A DNA stretch of 17,939 nucleotides, from positions 1-17,939 of the forward strand of contig CAJTYN010000050.1 of the NCBI GenBank assembly GCA_910584115.1, in the 5' to 3' direction. The position numbers were made by a program, and so were the translations under genes. The notes under the pieces were generated by a model that worked only from the letters and a program-made list of their open reading frames with translations, searched no databases and was not told the DNA's origin. Each line of letters opens with the position of its first letter. The first letter of the stretch is position 1. Of the stretch, positions 6,492 through 12,334 are shown piece after piece. Source of the stretch: an uncultured Lachnospiraceae bacterium. GTDB taxonomy: Bacteria; Bacillota; Clostridia; Lachnospirales; Lachnospiraceae.

Positions 6492-7049
6492 TCAGATATA
6501 CGACTGATCTTTATAGTATTTATCTTTGCGCGCCGCCCGCAGGCTCCGCCCCAGATCCACCACGAACACGAGGATCACGAGATTTCCTATACATACCCCG
6601 AACCGGTAAGGAAAAGCATCCACCAGCTGTACGACCATCCCATGCAGGAACCGGAACAAGAGGATCGTATAGAGGCCCCAGGCAAGGGTGCTCTCCAGGC
6701 ACACGATCCCCTGGTAATTGAAGGGTTTATCCTCGTAATCCCACCAGACCTCCCCAAAGAGATGCAGCATGATCTTCGCCACCAAAAATTCAAAGATCGT
6801 GGCGGTCAGGGCGCCCATGATATACAGCGCTATGTAATGGCCATCAAATGGCCTCAGCAGAAAATAGACGCCCAGCGCCCCGAACCCGTAGATCGGACAA
6901 AAAGGCCCTTTCACAAATCCCCGGTTCGTCCAGCGACGGTTACAAAACGACATATACGCCGATTCCACCATCCATCCAAGGATACTGTATGTGAGAAACC
7001 ATTGGATCAAATGATAAGAGTCCACTCCAAAAAACTGTCTGCTCCACAT
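6492..7049 (-). CDS. putative ABC transporter permease, CmpB family membrane protein
   Basis: The 185-residue polytopic membrane protein resembles the CmpB-type 'putative ABC transporter permease' family of Firmicutes (PF06541 style). Five hydrophobic segments are visible: HLIQWFLTYSILGWMVES, a GPFCPIYGFGALGVYFLL stretch, YIALYIMGALTATIFEFLV, the segment around AWGLYTILLF, and IGNLVILVFVVDLG. The hallmark strings GW..E..Y and NRG...GP.CPIYG.GA are present. Despite the family name, no ATPase gene accompanies it, so a transport role is unproven. The start is the ATG at 7049, because AAAGGAGG lies 4 nt upstream. A GTG at 7064 is in frame but would place that ribosome site inside the gene. It follows cls by 11 bp and is surely cotranscribed with it. 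Confidence 0.85.
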   Translation of the reverse strand: MWSRQFFGVDSYHLIQWFLTYSILGWMVESAYMSFCNRRWTNRGFVKGPFCPIYGFGALGVYFLLRPFDGHYIALYIMGALTATIFEFLVAKIMLHLFGEVWWDYEDKPFNYQGIVCLESTLAWGLYTILLFRFLHGMVVQLVDAFPYRFGVCIGNLVILVFVVDLGRSLRAARKDKYYKDQSYI

Positions 7050-7060
7050 ATGTCCTCCTT

Positions 7061-8596
7061 TCACAGCATTGGCGCAAATAGCCGCAGCACGCTCTGCGCG
7101 GCCCGCACGACTACATGCCTGCTCCTACAGAAATCTATGGTGACCTGCCTGCACATATCCAGGGATGCCAGATAGTCCCGCCGCATATCCTCCACCGCCC
7201 GGCAGCGGTAAAGCCACACGCCGTTCTCAAAATGCAGATACAGGCTGCGGTAATCCATGTTGATGCTCCCGATGACCGCCAGCTCGTCGTCGCACACGAA
7301 GGATTTCGCGTGGAGAAAGCCCGGCTGGTATTCGTAGATCCTCACCCCTGCCTCGATCAGCTGTTCATAATACGACTGGGTGAGCAGAAAAACGAGCTTT
7401 TTATCCGGGATCCCCGGCGTCATGATCCGCACATCCACGCCGCTCTTTGCCGCCAGACACAGCGCCGTCATCATCTCATTGTCGATGATCAGATAGGGTG
7501 TGCAGATATATACGTATCGCTCCGCCCGTCCGATCATGTTCAGGTAGACGTACTCGCCCACGATCTCATCGTCCAGCGGCGTATCGCAATAAGGCTGCAC
7601 GAACCCGTCGGACTCAAAAGGCTCCGGGTGGTACTTATGGGGCACATGATCCGCGAACCGCACCGGCATCTTCGTGATCACCGACCACATCTGCAGGAAC
7701 ATCACGGTCAGATTCCAGACCGCTTCCCCCTTCATCATGATCCCCGTGTCCTTCCAGTGGCCGAATCTCCGGCGCACATTGATGTACTCATCCGCCAGGT
7801 TGATCCCCCCTGTGAAACCCGTATGGCCATCCACCACGCAGATCTTCCGGTGGTCCCGGTTGTTTAAGATCACATTGAGCATCGGACGGAACGGGTTGAA
7901 GGCCGCGCACTTGATCCCCTTTGCCTGCAGCTGCTTGTAGAAACGGTGCGGCAGGGTGGTGATACAGCCGAAATCATCGTAGATCAGTCGGACATCCACC
8001 CCCTGGGCCGCCTTTTTCTCCAGGATGTTCAGGATCGAGTTCCACATCACGCCGTCGCTGATGATGAAATATTCCATGAAGATAAAATGCTCCGCCTTGC
8101 CCAGCTCCTGCAAAAGCATGGGGAACATATACTCGCCCTCGGAAAAATATTCCACGGCCGTCCCCTCCTGCAGGGGAAATTCCGCATGATCCCGGATATA
8201 CCTGGACTGGTTGGAGACGTTCCTGTCGATCTTGTCGAGTTTGCCGCGGAGCACGGGTTCTTCTTTTAGCAGATACTTTCCCTTCTCCAGGACTTTCTCA
8301 TAATTTTTCTGCATGGCGATGGCGACCCTGGAGGTCCCGAACACGGCGTACACACAGACGCCGAAGATCGGCACGACCAGGATCAGGATGGTCCACGCCA
8401 GCTTGTAAGACGGGTTGATCCGCTTGTTCACCAGCCACAGGACGATCACCACACTCAGGGCGCTGAGCAGCATCCGGTTCACCTGGGACATATTGTTTAA
8501 AAACCACACCAGGGATATCCACCAGACCAGCTGCAGGAGCAGCGCCACACTGATATAAAACACTCGGTTAAAAAGGATCTTTAATATCTTCTTCAT
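7061..8596 (-). CDS. cls: cardiolipin synthase (phospholipase D superfamily)
   Basis: The 511-residue membrane enzyme joins two phosphatidylglycerols into cardiolipin plus glycerol. Both HKD catalytic motifs are intact: H249-x-K251...D256 (followed by GFTGGIN) and H429-x-K431...D436 (followed by IGSINMDYRS). The N-terminus has three hydrophobic segments (about 11-33, 42-57 and 67-87), so the catalytic part lies at the cytoplasmic face. The length suits bacterial ClsA-type enzymes. The ATG at 8596 gives MKKILKILFN; a TTG at 8620 is in frame but lies within the rpsU terminator hairpin. Neither start has a good Shine-Dalgarno sequence. The start is only about 8 nt from the T-run of that terminator. 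Expression may therefore rely on readthrough from rpsU or on an unrecognised promoter. The CmpB-type gene follows 11 bp downstream. Confidence 0.95.
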   Translation of the reverse strand: MKKILKILFNRVFYISVALLLQLVWWISLVWFLNNMSQVNRMLLSALSVVIVLWLVNKRINPSYKLAWTILILVVPIFGVCVYAVFGTSRVAIAMQKNYEKVLEKGKYLLKEEPVLRGKLDKIDRNVSNQSRYIRDHAEFPLQEGTAVEYFSEGEYMFPMLLQELGKAEHFIFMEYFIISDGVMWNSILNILEKKAAQGVDVRLIYDDFGCITTLPHRFYKQLQAKGIKCAAFNPFRPMLNVILNNRDHRKICVVDGHTGFTGGINLADEYINVRRRFGHWKDTGIMMKGEAVWNLTVMFLQMWSVITKMPVRFADHVPHKYHPEPFESDGFVQPYCDTPLDDEIVGEYVYLNMIGRAERYVYICTPYLIIDNEMMTALCLAAKSGVDVRIMTPGIPDKKLVFLLTQSYYEQLIEAGVRIYEYQPGFLHAKSFVCDDELAVIGSINMDYRSLYLHFENGVWLYRCRAVEDMRRDYLASLDMCRQVTIDFCRSRHVVVRAAQSVLRLFAPML

Positions 8597-8604
8597 AGTA
8601 AGAT

Positions 8605-8635
8605 AAAAAATCCCTGTCAAGAAGGCAGGGATTTT
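8605..8635 (-). terminator. Rho-independent terminator of rpsU
   Basis: On the minus strand AAAATCCCTG (8635-8626) pairs with CAGGGATTTT (8616-8607). Two further pairs close a 5-nt loop, and a run of six T ends the structure. It begins 10 nt after the rpsU stop and ends about 8 nt before the cls ATG. Confidence 0.9.
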
Positions 8636-8644
8636 CGCGCACGA

Positions 8645-8821
8645 TCAATTATATTTACGTTTTCTGGCGGCTTCGGATTTTTTCTTACGACGCACACTTG
8701 GCTTCTCGTAATGCTCTCTTTTGCGGATTTCCTGCTGAATGCCGGCCTTAGCACAACTTCGTTTGAATCTGCGCAGAGCACTATCCAAAGTCTCGTTCTC
8801 TTTTACGATCACATTTGACAT
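8645..8821 (-). CDS. rpsU: 30S ribosomal protein S21
   Basis: The 58-residue basic protein begins MSNVIVKENETLDSALRRFK and ends in the arginine/lysine-rich tail expected of bS21 (RRKKKSEAARKRKYN). S21 binds the 30S platform near the anti-Shine-Dalgarno end of 16S rRNA and helps initiation. The ATG at 8821 is set by homology. The frame is open further upstream, but those residues overlap the leader. A GGAGGGAGG stretch and AGGTG lie upstream, the latter at useful spacing. It is monocistronic by structure: near-consensus promoter (8899-8926), a leader of about 70 nt with pairing potential, and a strong terminator. The usual dnaG/rpoD neighbours of other phyla are absent here. Confidence 0.97.
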   Translation of the reverse strand: MSNVIVKENETLDSALRRFKRSCAKAGIQQEIRKREHYEKPSVRRKKKSEAARKRKYN

Positions 8822-8843
8822 ATACTCACACCTAACCTCCCTC

Positions 8844-8893
8844 CAGTTGTAGATTGTGCTTAAATACAACTGTATGGGTATTTTATTGCACAA
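8844..8893 (-). promoter_or_regulatory. structured rpsU 5' leader with alternative pairings
   Basis: In the transcript CAGUUGUA (8872-8865) pairs perfectly with UACAACUG (8851-8844), ending just before the ribosome binding region. The loop contains GCACAA (8859-8854), complementary to UUGUGC (8893-8888) at the transcript's 5' end. A pseudoknot or a switch between two hairpins is therefore possible. Autoregulation by S21 is a guess. Confidence 0.4.
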
Positions 8894-8898
8894 CTGAT

Positions 8899-8926
8899 AT
8901 TATAACAGATATTCCCGATCCGTCAA
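8899..8926 (-). promoter_or_regulatory. sigma-A promoter of rpsU
   Basis: TTGACG (8926-8921) and a perfect TATAAT (8904-8899) are spaced 16 bp apart on the minus strand. Transcription should start near 8893, giving a leader of about 70 nt. Confidence 0.85.
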
Positions 8927-8937
8927 CCGATTTTCGT

Positions 8938-8964
8938 GGATTTTATAAATTTTTTATAAAATCC
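8938..8964. repeat. perfect AT-rich palindrome between the flagellin and rpsU genes
   Basis: GGATTTTATAAA (8938-8949) and TTTATAAAATCC (8953-8964) are exact reverse complements around TTT. It lies 9 bp after the flagellin stop and 11 bp upstream of the rpsU -35 box. It could end the flagellin message, although no separate T-run follows, or bind a regulator near the rpsU promoter. Confidence 0.7.
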
Positions 8965-8973
8965 CTCTAAGAT

Positions 8974-9801
8974 CTACTGCATCAGGAGCGGAAGGATGCC
9001 CTCCGGCACCTGATTTGCCTGGGCGAGCATGGCCTGGGCGGATTCCCCTAAGATGTCGTTCTTCATCCGCAGCATCTCTTCTTTTGCCATGTTCACGTCC
9101 CGGATCCGGCTCTCAGAAGCTGATATGTTGGTGTTCATGGTGTTCAGGTTGTTTGCTGTACATGCCAGCCGGTTCTCATAGGCGCCCACCCGGCCCCTCT
9201 GCTGGCTCACGTAATCGATCCCTTTCTCCAGCTCGGCCACAGCCGCGCGGGCATCATCGGGCGTCCGGACAGAGATATCCTGGATCCCCAATCTTGCAGA
9301 TTCCAGGTTGGGGAGTTCCACTTCAAGCTGACTGCTGACCACGCCCGTCTCCGCGATCTGCAGTACGATCCTTCCCTTTCCCTGATCGCCCTGCAGGAGA
9401 GGAAGGCCATTGAAGTTGGTCGTGTCCTTGATCCGCCCGATCTCCTCCGCCAGATGGTCCACTTCCTCCTGGATCATCTCCCGGTTGCTGCTAGAGTATG
9501 TGCCGTTGGCAGATTGCACAGAGAGCGCCACCATCCGATTGAGCATGCTGTGGACTTCCGTCATGGCGCCCTCGATCGTCTCCACTAGTGAGATCCCGTC
9601 CTTTGAATTGTCGAACGCCTGATCCAGGCCGGTGACCTGCGCGCGCATCTCCTCCGAGATATCCAATCCCGCCGCATCGTCCGCCGCACGGTTGATCCTA
9701 AAACCAGATGCTAATTTTTCCACATTCCTCTTCTCCAATGAATTGTTGGTCGACAGTGTCCTCTGTGTATTCAATGCTTTTATATTATGCTGGATCCTCA
9801 T
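8974..9801 (-). CDS. hag: flagellin
   Basis: The 275-residue filament subunit has both conserved coiled-coil ends. N-terminal features are MRIQHNIKALNTQR, then KLASGFRINRAADDAAGLDI (29-48), then LNRMVALSVQSANGT (87-101). C-terminal features are YENRLACTANNLN (208-220), SRIRDVNMAKEEML (231-244) and AQAMLAQANQ (255-264). The variable middle is short (about 140-190), so the surface D2/D3 domains are minimal, as in Bacillus Hag. Flagellins are exported through the flagellar type III system without a signal peptide. C214 is unusual, since flagellins generally avoid cysteine. The ATG at 9801 has GGAGGGG 8-9 nt upstream; an in-frame upstream extension has no family similarity. The gene stands alone with its own SigD promoter, so late-class expression after hook completion is expected. 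No other motility gene is in the window. Confidence 0.96.
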   Translation of the reverse strand: MRIQHNIKALNTQRTLSTNNSLEKRNVEKLASGFRINRAADDAAGLDISEEMRAQVTGLDQAFDNSKDGISLVETIEGAMTEVHSMLNRMVALSVQSANGTYSSSNREMIQEEVDHLAEEIGRIKDTTNFNGLPLLQGDQGKGRIVLQIAETGVVSSQLEVELPNLESARLGIQDISVRTPDDARAAVAELEKGIDYVSQQRGRVGAYENRLACTANNLNTMNTNISASESRIRDVNMAKEEMLRMKNDILGESAQAMLAQANQVPEGILPLLMQ

Positions 9802-9934
9802 CTTTAAATCCCCCTCCGTTCTGTGATGCCTTCTCATACCTGATCGGATCTATCATGGACAGTCCCTTCCTATGGAGCGGACCGCTGTCTTTCCCTTTTA
9901 CTGATCATTTCTGAATATATTCCTGATAGATTGA

Positions 9935-9961
9935 TTATCGGCAGTTTCTTCCTGTAACTTA
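9935..9961 (-). promoter_or_regulatory. SigD (sigma-28) promoter of the flagellin gene
   Basis: TAAG (9961-9958), a 15-bp spacer and a perfect GCCGATAA (9942-9935) match the sigma-28 consensus TAAA-N15-GCCGATAA with one mismatch. The leader would be about 125 nt. The -35 element begins only 16 bp after the alcohol dehydrogenase stop, and no terminator is visible between them. Confidence 0.9.
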
Positions 9962-9977
9962 AGGGGATGGAACGATT

Positions 9978-11189
9978 TTATAAGAGGCCGTATGCCGCCC
10001 TGGAACCGCAGGCATCTGTGTAGATGCGGATCATATCCTCCCTGGTCAATCTCTTCGCAGACCCGGTATGGCCTCCGCAAGCCGCCATGCACCGATCCGC
10101 CATTTCTCTGATCTGGCGGCTGGTCGGACGGATGCCCAGTTCCGCCAGATCTGTGGGCATCCCGATACTGTGATAAAATCCCTCCATAGCCTGGATGCCG
10201 GCTTCGGCGATCTCTTCATCAGTACCCTCGATGGCAATGCCCATCACATTCCTGGCATAGCGGACAAAGCGGGGCAGGCATTCTTTGTAGACATATCTCG
10301 CCCAGCTCGGCCAGATCGCCGCAAGCCCCGCCCCATGGGTCACATCAAACATACCGCCCAGCTCGTGTTCCAGTTTGTGAGACATGAAATCCCCGCCGTC
10401 GTTTCCACAGCCGGTCAGGTCGTTATGGGCCAGACTCCCAGCCCACATGACCTCCGCCCGGGCATCATAGTCCTCCGGATCATGGCAGAGCGTCACAGCG
10501 TTTTTCATGACTGTGCAGAGCAGCCCCTCCGCGAGTGCGTCCGTGATCTCCATATTGCCGCCGTTGGTGAAATACCGCTCCATCGTATGCATCATGATGT
10601 CCACACAGCCGGACGCCGTCTGATGAGCCGGCAGGGTCTTGGTATAGTCCGGGTTCATCACGGCAAATCTGGGACGGGCCAGGTTGTCGTCATAGGCCCT
10701 TTTTTCACCGGTCCGCTCGTTGGTGATCACGCAGCCTTTTGACGTCTCGCTCCCCGCGGCGGCGATCGTCAGTACGCTGGCCACCGGAAGGCATTTTTTG
10801 GCCGTGCGGGTATGAGCGAACAGTTCCCAGACGTCGTGTTCCGGTTCCGCAAGGCCATAGGCCACCGCCTTGGCCGTGTCGATGGCGCTGCCGCCTCCGA
10901 CAGCCAGCAGAAAATCTACCCGCCGCTCCCTGCCGATCCGGATGCCTTCATAAACCTTGTCCAGCCGCGGGTTGGGGATCACGCCGCCCAGCGCGCAGAA
11001 GGCGATGTCCTCCGCGCCGAGAGCGGCCTCCACCTTTTCCAGCAGCCCGGAACGCTTCGCGCTCCCGCCGCCGTACACGATCATCACGCTGGATGCGCCG
11101 CAGGCTTTCGCCTGTTTCCCGATCTGATCTTCCGCGTCCTTTCCAAAGATCACCTTCGTGGGCGCATAGAATTCAAAGTTGTAAGCCAT
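9978..11189 (-). CDS. iron-containing alcohol dehydrogenase (YqhD / butanol dehydrogenase type)
   Basis: The 403-residue enzyme belongs to the group III metal-dependent alcohol dehydrogenases, which interconvert aldehydes and alcohols. The metal ligands follow YqhD spacing: D197, H201, H271 and H285 (in VDIMMH, SHKLEH and THGAGLA). The nucleotide site has YGGGSAKRSG (39-48) and GGGSAIDTAK (98-107). Gly rather than Asp in the first motif, as in YqhD, favours NADP(H). Likely substrates are short-chain or butyl aldehydes from fermentation or detoxification, but the natural one cannot be read from sequence. The ATG at 11189 has GGAGG 8 nt upstream; a GTG one codon earlier is possible. The divergent AraC-family gene and the ATCCGG repeats in the 141-bp gap make that regulator its probable controller. 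The adh -10 candidate is TAGAAT (11226-11221) with a poor -35, as expected for an activated promoter. Confidence 0.95.
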   Translation of the reverse strand: MAYNFEFYAPTKVIFGKDAEDQIGKQAKACGASSVMIVYGGGSAKRSGLLEKVEAALGAEDIAFCALGGVIPNPRLDKVYEGIRIGRERRVDFLLAVGGGSAIDTAKAVAYGLAEPEHDVWELFAHTRTAKKCLPVASVLTIAAAGSETSKGCVITNERTGEKRAYDDNLARPRFAVMNPDYTKTLPAHQTASGCVDIMMHTMERYFTNGGNMEITDALAEGLLCTVMKNAVTLCHDPEDYDARAEVMWAGSLAHNDLTGCGNDGGDFMSHKLEHELGGMFDVTHGAGLAAIWPSWARYVYKECLPRFVRYARNVMGIAIEGTDEEIAEAGIQAMEGFYHSIGMPTDLAELGIRPTSRQIREMADRCMAACGGHTGSAKRLTREDMIRIYTDACGSRAAYGLL

Positions 11190-11232
11190 CACCGTTTCCT
11201 CCGTTTCATTTGATGATCCTATTCTAAAGAAG

Positions 11233-11317
11233 ATCCGGCGAAAAAGAAATAAAGATCGGGACTAGATATAGAAGGATCCGGACAGATATGGTATGATACT
11301 CTTGATCATCCGGACAG
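11233..11317. promoter_or_regulatory. repeated ATCCGG sites in the divergent adh-araC control region
   Basis: ATCCGGACAG occurs as an exact direct repeat at 11276-11285 and 11308-11317, 32 bp apart (about three helical turns). The core ATCCGG occurs again at 11233-11238. A candidate araC -10 box TATGAT (11292-11297) lies between the two long copies. This layout suits an AraC-type protein that activates adh and controls itself. No binding has been shown. Confidence 0.5.
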
Positions 11318-11330
11318 GAGGAGTGATACC

Positions 11331-12263
11331 ATGCGTTTGTTTGAGACAGATGAAAACCAGATCGAGCGGATAGAGGGAATGACGACGGAGTACCCCTATT
11401 GTCTCCATGAACGGGATTTGACGGATTTCGTAGTCCCCTGGCATTGGCACGAGGAATTGGAACTGGGTTATATCCAGGAGGGCGTCAGCAAGATCCTCAC
11501 TATCGGGGCGGAATATACGGTCCGTCAGGGCGACGGCTTCTTCATCAACAGCAATGTGATGGATATGAAGCAAAACGGGATGCCGGGAACCAGAACACTG
11601 GAGATCAACCACATCTTCCATCCGGTCTTTCTGAGCGGACATTTCAAAAGCCGTTTTGAAAAGAAGTATCTAGATCCGGTCACGAAAAACCGTCAGATCG
11701 AAGTCCATGTCATCCGGCGCGGACATCCTTCCTCTGACCGGATATTGAAAAACCTATATCGGCTCAGAGAACTGCAGGACAGCCCGGACACGGAATTTCA
11801 GACAAGGAATATCCTTTCCGAGACATGGCTCCTTTTGTTGGATGAGCTCCGCGATCATCCGGGCGAGCGCCCTCAGATGGGAGTGGAACAGCGGGACAGG
11901 TCGCGCAGCATGATCGCGTATATCCACCAGAATTATGAAAAAAAGCTCACGCTGTCCGAGATCGCGAGAGCCGCCGGAGTGAGCGAACGGGAGGCATCCC
12001 GCTGTTTCAAGAAGAGCACTGGGCAGAGTCCCGTGGGATACTTGATTGCTTTTCGTTTGAATGAAGCTAAAAAGCTGCTCCGGGAAAGCGATCTGTCCAT
12101 CACGGAAATCGGTCTGCGGTGCGGCTTTTCGGACAGCGCTTATTTTGGAAAGACATTCCGGGCCGCATATGGCATAACGCCGGGGACATACCGCGCTAAT
12201 GGACAGACTGTGCAGCTTTCACGCGGTGATGCCAGATCTTGCCCTTCAAAAACAGCGTTTTAA
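11331..12263 (+). CDS. AraC-family transcriptional regulator with N-terminal cupin domain
   Basis: The 310-residue protein has an AraC-type sensing cupin at about 20-100 (PWHWHEELELGYIQEG, with H38, H40 and E42; QGDGFFIN at 66-73). Two helix-turn-helix motifs follow at about 193-290. The first contains LTLSEIARAAGVSEREASRCFKK in register (207 onward). The second contains ITEIGLRCGFSDSAYFGKTF, then YGITPGTYR (280-288). The ligand is unknown. It is the only plus-strand gene and is divergent from the alcohol dehydrogenase, its likely target. The ATG at 11331 has AGGAGG 9 nt upstream. AraC domains normally end soon after PGTYR; here a 22-residue tail follows. The last seven codons and stop (CPSKTAF*) lie in the dispersed repeat at 12242-12332, so the 3' end may have been rewritten by that element. 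Confidence 0.93.
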   Translation: MRLFETDENQIERIEGMTTEYPYCLHERDLTDFVVPWHWHEELELGYIQEGVSKILTIGAEYTVRQGDGFFINSNVMDMKQNGMPGTRTLEINHIFHPVFLSGHFKSRFEKKYLDPVTKNRQIEVHVIRRGHPSSDRILKNLYRLRELQDSPDTEFQTRNILSETWLLLLDELRDHPGERPQMGVEQRDRSRSMIAYIHQNYEKKLTLSEIARAAGVSEREASRCFKKSTGQSPVGYLIAFRLNEAKKLLRESDLSITEIGLRCGFSDSAYFGKTFRAAYGITPGTYRANGQTVQLSRGDARSCPSKTAF

Positions 12264-12332
12264 AAGGGGTCCGGGGAGATCACGCTCCCCCGGACCCCTT
12301 TGGTACTTTTTTCGCAGATAAAGTACATATAC
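12242..12332 (+). repeat. dispersed palindromic element, copy 2
   Basis: This is the reverse complement counterpart of 6321-6407. Reading its minus strand and comparing, the shared blocks are TGTACTTT, CTGCGA, AAAAGTACCAAA, CGGGGGA, TGATCTC/CGATCTC, CCCGGACCCCTT and TTAAAACGCT, followed by a TTGAA. It overlaps the last codons and stop of the AraC gene and ends 2 bp before the alaS stop. Confidence 0.8.
12263..12301. terminator. bidirectional terminator between araC and alaS
   Basis: AAAGGGGTCCGGGGAG (12263-12278) pairs with CTCCCCCGGACCCCTTT (12285-12301) with one bulged C and loop ATCACG. Both flanks give A/T runs, so it can stop both the araC message (+) and the alaS message (-). A smaller stem, GTACTTT (12303-12309) with AAAGTAC (12320-12326), follows. 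The whole structure lies within repeat copy 2. Confidence 0.88.
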
Positions 12333-12334
12333 CA

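Noticed and set aside
8592..8620. Possible cls promoter TTGACA-N17-TATGAA
   Set aside because: The spacing is right, but the -10 would overlap the cls ATG, so the transcript would start inside the gene. The TTGACA is also part of the terminator arm and loop.
8822..8893. Upstream extension of S21
   Set aside because: It would begin at the predicted transcription start and lacks family similarity. S21 proteins begin at MSNVIVKENE or similar.
9802..9837. Twelve-residue upstream extension of flagellin
   Set aside because: The conserved flagellin start MRIQHNIKALN follows a good ribosome site at the correct spacing; the extension lies in the leader.
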